In this document: positions 27,675 through 35,504 of the stretch, in pieces
Layout: every line of letters begins with the position of its first letter
Position numbering within the stretch: the stretch's first letter is position 1
Assembly (NCBI RefSeq): GCF_011752005.1
Contig: NZ_JAAIJZ010000001.1
Span: 434,001-498,000 of the forward strand
Length of the DNA: 64,000 nucleotides
From: Canibacter zhoujuaniae
GTDB taxonomy: Bacteria > Actinomycetota > Actinomycetes > Actinomycetales > Microbacteriaceae
Direction of reading: 5' to 3'
The notes under the pieces: generated by a model
The model's database searches: none
Seen by the model: the letters and a program-made list of their open reading frames with translations, nothing else
What the model was told of the DNA's origin: nothing
Translations under genes and position numbers: made by a program

Positions 27675-28370
27675 CTATTCGATAATCAGTTTTTTCGAGC
27701 GCTGCTTTTCTACCGCAAACGCCGCAGCAAAACCGCGCCAAGTAAGAAACAGCAACAAACCATAGAGGGGTAATCCCATCACTATGCGCGAGAGGCCCAG
27801 AGCCTCAACATGACCTGCAAAATAAAGCGGCAGCTGCACCGCTAGACGCGCAATGAACAACCCCAGCCAGGCAAAGGTAAACACCCACGCAGTGCGACGC
27901 AGCGGTTTCGAGTCGCGCCACGCAGTCAGGCTGCCGGTGAGAGCGCCGGTGATAATTCCTAATAACGGCCATCTAACAGCCAGAGACACAATGATTACTA
28001 TCGCCCACAGCGTGTTTATCCAGAACCCCGGAACGTAGTATGTGGTTCCTTTACCCGTGAACAGCACCAACAGTGTGCAGATACCAACAGCTGCTGCACC
28101 GTACAGTGCGGGCAGCGGATTTTCACGCCTGAACGCCCGCACTAAAACAAGCGCGAATGACAGTGCAAGGGAAATGAGCGCCGCCCAAACCGCCTTCTGA
28201 GTCAGCGTGAAAATAATTAGAAAGATAATTCCTGGCGCGGCGCTCTCAATGAGCCCGCGCACACCACCCATGCTCGTAACAACCGAGTTGGCGGTAGCTT
28301 CTTCTCCGCGGGCGGCACGGCGCACAGCGGTCACCATTCCGCCGCCAGCGTTTTTCCCCAAAAAAGCCAC
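27675..28370 (-). CDS. DUF3159 integral membrane protein
   Basis: A 231-residue membrane protein of actinobacterial family DUF3159, function unknown. About six hydrophobic helices are visible between residues 40 and 215, with LIESAAPGIIFLIIFTLTQ beginning the first. GTG start. The gene follows DUF3710 (14-bp gap) and dut on the same strand, the conserved dut-DUF3710-DUF3159 order of actinobacteria. Its last residues (KQRSKKLIIE) are basic and cytoplasmic. Confidence 0.86.
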   Translation of the reverse strand: MAFLGKNAGGGMVTAVRRAARGEEATANSVVTSMGGVRGLIESAAPGIIFLIIFTLTQKAVWAALISLALSFALVLVRAFRRENPLPALYGAAAVGICTLLVLFTGKGTTYYVPGFWINTLWAIVIIVSLAVRWPLLGIITGALTGSLTAWRDSKPLRRTAWVFTFAWLGLFIARLAVQLPLYFAGHVEALGLSRIVMGLPLYGLLLFLTWRGFAAAFAVEKQRSKKLIIE

Positions 28371-28384
28371 TAGTTAAACCCGCG

Positions 28385-29119
28385 CTAAGCTTCGATGTTG
28401 CCGGTGACACTATTTGGGGTTGCTTGCTCCTGAGCCGCGCCAGCAGGCACCCGCAACGGTAGCAACTCACGCGGCGGCATGGGAGCCTGCCCCCGCACCA
28501 CAACAAGCTCACGGAACACGCTTTCAATCTGTTCGACGCCCTCCCCACCGGCAGCGGCATCTCCGACGATGACGCCGCGCAGCATCCAGCGTGGGCCGTC
28601 AACCCCAATGAAGCGAATTGGCTTGGCGTTCTCAGGCGCATCCGGGCGTGGACTAATAATCAGCTCGCCACCGAATCTGCCAACCTGTTCGGTTACTGTT
28701 GCGCCCTGCTGTTCCAAACCCTGTTTAATCTCAGCGCGCACCTCAGACCAGATGCCAGTGCTTTTTGGCGCTGAAAAGGCCTGCACCTGCATAGTGGAAC
28801 CAGCGTAGTCCATCGAAATTGCAACAATCCGCTTGGAAGCCTGATCAACGTCCAGACGAACCTTCAACCCCTCGCGCGGAGCAACCTTAATTCCGCCCAT
28901 GTCGATGTACGGGCGAATGCTCGGCACCTCAGTAACATCAAACGGGCCGTTCACGGCACGATCAACCGGGGCGTCTTTACCTCCCTGCACATCAGTCGGC
29001 GCAGCCTCGGCAACAGTTGCATCGGCAACAGCAGCGTCAGCAACCGTAGTGTCACCATCCTTGGCCACCACAGCCTCTATGTTTTCATTTTTCTGAGTTT
29101 TACGTTTCTTACCAAACAT
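28385..29119 (-). CDS. DUF3710 family protein
   Basis: A 244-residue soluble protein of family DUF3710, function unknown. MFGKKRKTQKNENIEAVVAK starts a charged, Ala-rich linker (to residue 55); the conserved domain follows (FDVTEVPSIRPYIDMGGIKV, GVDGPRWMLRGVIVG). I place the start at 29119, where GAGG lies eight bases upstream, rather than at 29143. It lies between dut and DUF3159 in a conserved gene order. Confidence 0.86.
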   Translation of the reverse strand: MFGKKRKTQKNENIEAVVAKDGDTTVADAAVADATVAEAAPTDVQGGKDAPVDRAVNGPFDVTEVPSIRPYIDMGGIKVAPREGLKVRLDVDQASKRIVAISMDYAGSTMQVQAFSAPKSTGIWSEVRAEIKQGLEQQGATVTEQVGRFGGELIISPRPDAPENAKPIRFIGVDGPRWMLRGVIVGDAAAGGEGVEQIESVFRELVVVRGQAPMPPRELLPLRVPAGAAQEQATPNSVTGNIEA

Positions 29120-29196
29120 TGAATAAGCCTCGATTGTATCCATCAGCGGGACATCCGCTACTGCATTAAGTCTAGTTACCCTCTAGATTCGCCTAA

Positions 29197-29640
29197 TTAA
29201 ACTGCGTCGCGCACACCGGTTGATCCAAACCCGCCCTCGCCACGCGCACTCTCTTCAAGCGTCTCAACCGGCACAAACTCTGCGTGTGTGACCGGCATAA
29301 TCACAGCTTGTGCGATGCGATCGCCCGGCGCAATCTCAAAAGGTGTGCGCGGATCGTGATTGATAAGCGGCACAAAGATCTCACCGCGATACCCAGAGTC
29401 AACAACTCCTGGGGCGTTCAAAACCGTCACCCCGTGCTTTGCCGCGAGACCTGAACGCGGCATCACGAAAAGCGCATAGCCGTCTGGCAGCGCGACTCGC
29501 ACACCGGTCGGTACTAGCGCCCTCTCCCCTGGCGCAATAGTTACTGCGCTGCTTGCGCGTAGGTCAGCGCCGGCGTCTCCCGGCAGTGCGTAGCGCGGTG
29601 GCTCGGAAGCAACAAATGGAACCTCTAGTTTGTCAGTCAC
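29197..29640 (-). CDS. dut: dUTP diphosphatase
   Basis: Hydrolyses dUTP, keeping uracil out of DNA and supplying dUMP. All trimeric dUTPase motifs are present: PGDAGADLRAS, MPRSGLAAKHGVTVLNAPG, VDSGYRGEI, DRIAQAVIMP, and the C-terminal GGFGSTG that closes over the active site. I chose the GTG at 29640 (147 residues), where dUTPases normally begin. TAACAT ends seven bases upstream, giving a leaderless-type start. An in-frame codon at 29724 would add 28 atypical residues. Confidence 0.93.
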   Translation of the reverse strand: MTDKLEVPFVASEPPRYALPGDAGADLRASSAVTIAPGERALVPTGVRVALPDGYALFVMPRSGLAAKHGVTVLNAPGVVDSGYRGEIFVPLINHDPRTPFEIAPGDRIAQAVIMPVTHAEFVPVETLEESARGEGGFGSTGVRDAV

Positions 29641-29647
29641 AGTATTT

Positions 29648-29653
29648 ATGTTA
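29648..29653 (-). promoter_or_regulatory. -10 hexamer of a probable leaderless dut transcript
   Basis: TAACAT, seven bases, then the GTG at 29640. It supports the short form of dUTPase. Confidence 0.55.
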
Positions 29654-29737
29654 GCGACCGCAGATTTGTGTTCGCTTAAACATCGCCTAGGCAGGCGTGA
29701 CCTGAAACCAGCTCTCAGAATCAAGACCCATAATTAG

Positions 29738-30196
29738 ATGGTGACTGTCTACTACAAAGAACGCTTGCTACCGACCCCGTGGCTCTACATCATTCTGCTG
29801 CTCATTCTGCCGGCGGTTGGCCTCTTATTTATGCCGCTCAACATCACCCTCGGCTTGGTGTTGGGGCCGGTTATTTATGTTCTAGTGGTGGCTTTCCTAA
29901 TTCTCACCAGCCCACGAGTGGCAGTCGAAGATGAGGAGTTCATCGCTGGCAGGGCAAATATCCCAGCCCGCTTCATCGGTGAGGTTGAAACTCTCAACAG
30001 TGACGAACTGACGCTGGCGATAGGCATACACGGTGATGCTCGCGCTTATCTGCTGATCCGCGGGTGGATTCACCAGGCCGTGAAAGTGCACAACACAGAT
30101 CCGACAGATCCAGCTCCATTTTGGATCGTCACAACCCGCACCCCAGAAGAGCTGCGGAAGGCGCTTGAAGCAGCAAAAGCCCGCGCAAAGGGTTAG
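29738..30196 (+). CDS. DUF3093 family membrane protein
   Basis: A 152-residue protein of actinobacterial family DUF3093, function unknown. Two adjacent membrane helices occupy residues 15-60 (WLYIILLLILPAVGLLF and the following segment). A small soluble domain ends in PFWIVTTRTPEELRKALEAA. The start could be ATG 29738 or GTG 29741; the latter has CATAAT at six-base leaderless spacing. It is divergent from dut, next to DUF4193, as in related genomes. Confidence 0.84.
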   Translation: MVTVYYKERLLPTPWLYIILLLILPAVGLLFMPLNITLGLVLGPVIYVLVVAFLILTSPRVAVEDEEFIAGRANIPARFIGEVETLNSDELTLAIGIHGDARAYLLIRGWIHQAVKVHNTDPTDPAPFWIVTTRTPEELRKALEAAKARAKG

Positions 30197-30255
30197 GCCA
30201 CCCAGGCTGTCTCTAATGCTGCTGTAACGCTGTTAGAAACAGCAGGAGTGAGCTG

Positions 30256-30549
30256 CTAGGCTGAGCATTCAGCGCACACCGGCCCAAACTGACCATCGTG
30301 GTCAAACTGTGAACGATGGCGCACAAGGAAGCAGTTGGTGCAGGTAAACTCATCATCTTGCTGCGGCAGCACCACAACATCAAGCTCAACGTCTGAAATA
30401 TCATCGCCACCGGTCATCTCGAAACCGAGATTGTCAGCATCAACGTCATTCATAGTTGACGCCCCAGCTTCAGGACGCTCTTTTAGAGCCTCAAGTGACT
30501 CGTTTTCGTCCTCAGCTGATTTGCGCGGTGCGTCGTAGTCTGTCGCCAA
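30256..30549 (-). CDS. DUF4193 family zinc-binding-like protein
   Basis: A 97-residue acidic protein of family DUF4193. The C-terminus has two CxxC pairs (FTCTNCFLVRHRSQF and GPVCAECSA), a probable zinc ribbon. The N-terminal two thirds is Asp/Glu-rich and likely flexible. TTG start with GAGGTGACACT upstream. The function is unknown. It is convergent with DUF3093 and divergent from sepH. Confidence 0.87.
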   Translation of the reverse strand: MATDYDAPRKSAEDENESLEALKERPEAGASTMNDVDADNLGFEMTGGDDISDVELDVVVLPQQDDEFTCTNCFLVRHRSQFDHDGQFGPVCAECSA

Positions 30550-30749
30550 AGTGTCACCTCAATGTTTGAACGGTTGTGGTCGTGGAATTTGACCCATATA
30601 GCCGCATATTATGTCTCACATTTTGCCTAAACACAAACACACGGCGCGTCATCCCAGAAAACTAGGCTAAAAATGCGCGTCTATACAAGTAATTTCAGCG
30701 TGTCGTGCCATTCTAAGGGGGACTACAATCTCTTTTAGGAGGAAACCTG

Positions 30750-31853
30750 ATGACTGAACTTCGCTATGAGCGTCGTGAAGACGACAAGCTTGTGCTCACT
30801 GATGAGCAGGGCGACGAGTTCACGCTGCAGGTAAATGAGGATCTTCTAAATGAGGTGCGCGTTATCGTGCAGCAGCAGCGCGGCATTTCAAAGGTAAACC
30901 CAGCACAAATCCAAAAGCTGATCCGGCAGGGTCATACCCCGAGTGAAGTGTCAGAGATTACCGGCTTCCTGCTGACCGATGTTGAACGATTTTCACCGCC
31001 AGTCGAAAACGAGTTGCGTCACATACTCACAGTTGCTCGGGCGGTTCCTGTTCGCACCGGTGCAGCCGGCGATACAACCGAGCAGTTTGGCGAGGTTATT
31101 GATGAGCGTCTCGCAAGCCTGAACGCCAGCAATATTGTTTGGAAGAGCTGGAAGGATGCTGAAAAAGGTTGGCTGGTTGCGGTTTCTTTTACCGCTAGTG
31201 TGGGTGAGCAGCGAGCGGTGTGGACCTTCGATAACCGCAGTAAGCTACTGCACCCAGACACTCCAGAAGCTGTCAATCTGTCGAAGCAGGGGCGTGTCAC
31301 CGAGGGACTAATCCCGAAACTGCGCGCCGTAGATACAAGCACAACACAAAACACTGCGGCGCCCAAACAAGAAACTCTAGAACCTGCCGACCAGCACACA
31401 GATGCAGCTATCACAAGCGATACTGCGCAGCAGGAAGATGTGCCAGACTTTCAGGCTGGTGCAGCACCCGATCTCGGCGAAACACAGGATCTGCTCGAAG
31501 CACTGCGTAAACGGCGCGGAGAGCGTGAACAGGCACGCAAGAAACAGCGCGAAACAGTTTCTGAGACAGCTCACGACTGGGAAGCAACTCCAAGCTCTCT
31601 AGAGCAGCAGCCGCAGACTGCAAACACTAGCGCAACACCAGAGCTGATTAACGAAGCTGATCTCGATGACTCTTGGGAGCCAGCTGGTTTTGGTGACAGC
31701 AACGACGCGACAGAAAAAACCTCGCCCGACACACCAAACGCTGCTGCCGCAGCGGCTAACGACGGTGATGCAAAAAAGAAAAAGAGCAGACTCGGCATCC
31801 CCTCTTGGGATGAAATCCTGTTTGGCACCCGCAGCGAAGAAGATCCCTCTTAA
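30750..31853 (+). CDS. sepH: Septation protein SepH (DUF3071)
   Basis: SepH promotes FtsZ assembly in actinobacteria. The conserved N-terminal domain spans residues 1-165: MTELRYERREDDKLVLTDEQ, the helix-turn-helix stretch QIQKLIRQGHTPSEVSEITG, and WKDAEKGWLVAVSF. A long acidic, Ala/Gln/Thr-rich linker follows, and the C-terminal tail KKKSRLGIPSWDEILFGTRS is the conserved FtsZ-contact region. Start is clear, with TTTAGGAGG upstream; TACAAT at 30724-30729 is a possible -10. Confidence 0.92.
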   Translation: MTELRYERREDDKLVLTDEQGDEFTLQVNEDLLNEVRVIVQQQRGISKVNPAQIQKLIRQGHTPSEVSEITGFLLTDVERFSPPVENELRHILTVARAVPVRTGAAGDTTEQFGEVIDERLASLNASNIVWKSWKDAEKGWLVAVSFTASVGEQRAVWTFDNRSKLLHPDTPEAVNLSKQGRVTEGLIPKLRAVDTSTTQNTAAPKQETLEPADQHTDAAITSDTAQQEDVPDFQAGAAPDLGETQDLLEALRKRRGEREQARKKQRETVSETAHDWEATPSSLEQQPQTANTSATPELINEADLDDSWEPAGFGDSNDATEKTSPDTPNAAAAAANDGDAKKKKSRLGIPSWDEILFGTRSEEDPS

Positions 31854-31858
31854 AATCT

Positions 31859-32992
31859 TTACGCGAATGGAAACCGCGCACGCCATGCGCCTGCGGTTAG
31901 CAACGGCACCCCGCGTTCATCGTCGTCGAATCCACCGTGCTGCCCCACCATCAGCCGCACTTCAGGTTTCTCATTTTCTGTGTAGTAGGCCACTCGCTTT
32001 CGTGAACTAAAAAGCACATCACCGATCCGATCGGTATTTTCTGGGTCTACCGCACCAAACACACCCGCATGCAACCACTGCGCTTTTGTGCCAACCAGCA
32101 AGGATCCACCCTCCACAGCTTTCAGCTCTGCCACAACGTGCTCAGCCTGTTCAGGATCGGGCAGATACAGCGACCGAAAACGCGGTTCGCCGCCAATCAG
32201 GGTACCCTCGGGGATACACCCCAACTCTTCAATCTGCCGCTGCCCAGTTTTTGGAATATTCACCATCCCGTGGTCGGCTGTCAGCGCAAACCCATACTTG
32301 TTTGACAGCCCTGCCAGAACATCACCGATCGCCGTATCAAGCTGGCAGAGCCGGTGCAACCAGAGCTCTGTCCCCCAGCCTGCTTCATGCCCCGCCTTAT
32401 CCAACTCATCGATGTAGACGTATGCTAAGCCGCCTACGTCACGCAACTGCGCCAGCGCGGCTAAGAGACGATCCTCGATTGTTGCAGTCGCAACATACTC
32501 GGCACCCGTCAGAACAGCCTGCGTGAAATCGGAGTGTGCGTGCGCTTTTCGACCGTATACTCGAGCGACAATCCCCGCCGCAGACAGCTGCTCAAAAACG
32601 GTTTGGGAGCGTTGCCAGTCTCTAAAGTTGGTGACGTGCTGCCAGTCAGAAAGAGTTGTTTTAATCTGGCGCGTATCCGGATCAAGCATGCGATATCCGA
32701 GAAGGCCGTGCTCACCGGGCAGCTTTCCCGTTGTGATAGATGTGAGTGCGGCGGCGGTTGTGCTCGGAGCTACTGTTTCTATGCGTTTAGCGGTCAGATC
32801 GTGCAGATTCTGCGCACAGGCGGCGGGCACCAATCCAGATACCGTTGCAGCTCTGCTGCGCAGGTTGGCCCAGCCGAGCCCATCAACAACAACAAACAGT
32901 GCGCCCGACACTTTACCGGCCTTTAGAGCTGCAGAGATTGTTGGCAGCAGCGCGGCTAGCCTCGCACCGTAATCTCCCCCACTCGGTAACAT
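31859..32992 (-). CDS. Alkaline phosphatase-superfamily phosphodiesterase/pyrophosphatase
   Basis: A 377-residue member of the type I phosphodiesterase/nucleotide pyrophosphatase group. It shows VVDGLGWANL (first metal Asp), the nucleophile Thr in APSTTAAALTSITTGKLPGE, YIDELDKAGHEAG (second metal cluster), LTADHGMVNI, and the late VGQHGGFDDDERGVPL. The substrate is unknown. I place the start at ATG 32992, where TAGTAT ends seven bases upstream; a longer reading to 33088 would overlap parC's first codons. Divergent from parC. Confidence 0.87.
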   Translation of the reverse strand: MLPSGGDYGARLAALLPTISAALKAGKVSGALFVVVDGLGWANLRSRAATVSGLVPAACAQNLHDLTAKRIETVAPSTTAAALTSITTGKLPGEHGLLGYRMLDPDTRQIKTTLSDWQHVTNFRDWQRSQTVFEQLSAAGIVARVYGRKAHAHSDFTQAVLTGAEYVATATIEDRLLAALAQLRDVGGLAYVYIDELDKAGHEAGWGTELWLHRLCQLDTAIGDVLAGLSNKYGFALTADHGMVNIPKTGQRQIEELGCIPEGTLIGGEPRFRSLYLPDPEQAEHVVAELKAVEGGSLLVGTKAQWLHAGVFGAVDPENTDRIGDVLFSSRKRVAYYTENEKPEVRLMVGQHGGFDDDERGVPLLTAGAWRARFPFA

Positions 32993-32999
32993 ATTTTCA

Positions 33000-33005
33000 A
33001 TACTA
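33000..33005 (-). promoter_or_regulatory. -10 hexamer of a probable leaderless phosphodiesterase transcript
   Basis: TAGTAT, seven bases, then the ATG at 32992. It lies in the 52-bp gap before parC. Confidence 0.55.
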
Positions 33006-33044
33006 ATCTCCGCACACGGGTGCGGGTGGAAGGTTGGCCGAGCT

Positions 33045-35504
33045 GTGACTGCAAGCACAAACGAGATTGTCGAGCGCATCGAGCACATTGATGTGTCGCA
33101 AGAAATGGAAAGCTCCTTTCTTGAATACGCCTACTCGGTGATCTATTCACGCGCTCTGCCTGATGCTCGAGACGGTCTGAAGCCTGTGCAGCGCCGCATC
33201 CTATATATGATGGGCGAAATGGGTTTGCGCCCAGATCGCGGGCATGTAAAAAGCGCGCGTGTTGTCGGTGAGGTGATGGGAAAGCTGCACCCCCACGGCG
33301 ATAGCCCTATTTACGAAGCACTGGTGCGCCTCGCGCAACCTTTTTCTGTGCGCGTGCCGCTTGTTGACGGGCACGGCAACTTCGGCTCCTTAGATGACGG
33401 CCCTGCTGCTTCCCGCTACACCGAGGCGCGTCTGGCTGCTGCTGCACTTGAGATGATCCGCGACCTTGATGAAGATGTCGTTGACTTCGGCCCAAACTAC
33501 GACAACTCACATCAGCAGCCGGTTGTGCTGCCAAGCGCTTTCCCAAACCTGCTTGTTAACGGCGCTAGCGGTATCGCAGTGGGTATGGCTACGAACATGG
33601 CTCCGCACAACCTTGGTGAGGTTATCGCGGGTGCTCGTTTCCTGATGGAGAAACCGGACGCCACCCTGGCAGAGGTAATGGCGTATATTCCCGGCCCAGA
33701 CTTTCCCTCTGGGGGTGTGCTCGCGGGGCTTGAGGGCGTTCGGGAAGCCTACGAAACAGGGCGTGGCTCACTGAAGGTGCGCGCCAGGGCTACTGTCGAA
33801 AACGTTACAGCTCGCCGCAAAGCGCTTGTAATCAACGAGCTCCCCTATCAGGTTGGCCCGGAAAAAGTTATTGAAAAAATCAAGCAGGGCGTGCAGGCGA
33901 AAAAGATTCAGGGCGTTGCTGAGCTAAACGACTTTACCGACCGTAAAAACGGCTTAAAACTTGTTATCACAATCAAGACCGGCTTCTCTCCTGAGGCCGT
34001 GCTTGAGCAGCTTTACAGACTAACACCGCTTGAAGAGACATTCGCAATCAATAATGTTTGTTTGGTTGATGGGCAGCCACAAACACTGGGGTTGCTGGAT
34101 CTATTACGCGTTTATATTGCGCATCGCATAACAGTAGTGCGCCGCCGCAGTGAATATCGTTTAGATAAGCGCCAACAACGCCTACACCTGGTTGAGGGCC
34201 TGCTTATCGCAATCGCAGATATCGACGATGTGATAGCAATTATTCGCTCAAGCGAAGATGGTGAAGAAGCCCGGCAGCGTCTGATCGAGGTTTTTGATCT
34301 ATCGCTAGCTCAGGCAGAATATATTCTTGAGCTACGACTGCGTCGCCTCACTAAATTCTCACGTATTGAGCTCGAAACAGAGCGCCAAGAACTAGAGCAG
34401 GCAATTGCTGAGTTGCAGCGGCTCTTATCTGACGAACAGTTGCTGCGCACTCGAGTGAGCGAGGAACTGCAAGATGTGGCGGATCGCTTTGCGGATGATC
34501 GTCGCACCACCCTGCTCAACGCCGCACCCGCAACAGCAGCAAGCGGCAAACGTCAGGGGCAGATGAGTCTGCAAATAGCAGATAGTCCGTGCAAAGTTCT
34601 GCTCTCGGCAAGCGGTCGTTTGCTGCGGGTGGATGCTGCGGCAGGCAGCACAAATGTGGAGATCGTGCCACCGGCCCGGCGCACAAAGCATGATGCAATT
34701 CTGAGCAGCATAGACACAAGTGTGCGCGGTGAGATTGCGGCACTCACCAACACCGGTCGTGTGCTGCGTTTTAGCCCGGTTGATTTGCCCTCTGCCGCAC
34801 CGAACTCGGTGCAGCTGGCAGCCGGTGCGCGGGCCTCGCAGTATCTGGAGATGCTAGCGAAAAATGAACGCATCGTCGCACTGCTGCACGAAAAATTAGA
34901 AACACCACTCGCCATTGGAACATCTCGCGGTGTTGTGAAACGTCTGGCCCCCGGCGATTGGCCAAAAGGCGATGGCTTTGAAATCATTGCGTTAAAGCCA
35001 AAAGATGAAATTATCGGCGCTGGCTATGCCGACGATGATGCCGAACTGGTGTTTATTAGCAGCGATGCCCAACTGTTGCGCTTCAGCGCCGCCGCAGTGC
35101 GCCCCCAAGGTCGTGGTGCGGGCGGCATGGCCGGCATCAAGCTCAGTCAGGGCGCGACGGTGACATCTTTTAACGTTATTAATCCTGCATCCGAAAACCT
35201 CGTCTGCACTTATGCGGTGGGTGAAGCAGATGCGGATGCACTGTTCTCCGACGGTTCAGTTGGCAGTGTGAAAGTTTCAAAACTTAATGACTTCCCCGGC
35301 AAGGGGCGCGCAACCGGCGGTGTCAGAGCACACAAATTTATACGCGGTGAAAACAGTTTGGCTGCCGCGTGGGTTGGCCTCTCTCCGCGAGCTATCGGCC
35401 GTGATGGCAGCCTGCGCAATCTGCCACAGGAACACAGCAAGCGAGATGCAACCGGAGTTCAGACCCAACAACCGTTTGAGCTGTTTGGCAACGCTATCGG
35501 CTAG
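33045..35504 (+). CDS. parC: DNA topoisomerase IV subunit A-like (type IIA topoisomerase)
   Basis: Breakage-reunion subunit of a type IIA topoisomerase. The quinolone-region sequence GKLHPHGDSPIYEALVRLAQ is followed by catalytic Tyr125 in AASRYTEARL. A beta-pinwheel C-terminal domain follows from about residue 500. I see no GyrA box (QRRGGRG-like), so decatenating topoisomerase IV is likelier than gyrase. 819 residues. GTG start; GGAAGG lies unusually far upstream (13 bases). Its stop abuts the stop of convergent parE with no gap. A second gyrA elsewhere would settle the name. Confidence 0.87.
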   Translation: MTASTNEIVERIEHIDVSQEMESSFLEYAYSVIYSRALPDARDGLKPVQRRILYMMGEMGLRPDRGHVKSARVVGEVMGKLHPHGDSPIYEALVRLAQPFSVRVPLVDGHGNFGSLDDGPAASRYTEARLAAAALEMIRDLDEDVVDFGPNYDNSHQQPVVLPSAFPNLLVNGASGIAVGMATNMAPHNLGEVIAGARFLMEKPDATLAEVMAYIPGPDFPSGGVLAGLEGVREAYETGRGSLKVRARATVENVTARRKALVINELPYQVGPEKVIEKIKQGVQAKKIQGVAELNDFTDRKNGLKLVITIKTGFSPEAVLEQLYRLTPLEETFAINNVCLVDGQPQTLGLLDLLRVYIAHRITVVRRRSEYRLDKRQQRLHLVEGLLIAIADIDDVIAIIRSSEDGEEARQRLIEVFDLSLAQAEYILELRLRRLTKFSRIELETERQELEQAIAELQRLLSDEQLLRTRVSEELQDVADRFADDRRTTLLNAAPATAASGKRQGQMSLQIADSPCKVLLSASGRLLRVDAAAGSTNVEIVPPARRTKHDAILSSIDTSVRGEIAALTNTGRVLRFSPVDLPSAAPNSVQLAAGARASQYLEMLAKNERIVALLHEKLETPLAIGTSRGVVKRLAPGDWPKGDGFEIIALKPKDEIIGAGYADDDAELVFISSDAQLLRFSAAAVRPQGRGAGGMAGIKLSQGATVTSFNVINPASENLVCTYAVGEADADALFSDGSVGSVKVSKLNDFPGKGRATGGVRAHKFIRGENSLAAAWVGLSPRAIGRDGSLRNLPQEHSKRDATGVQTQQPFELFGNAIG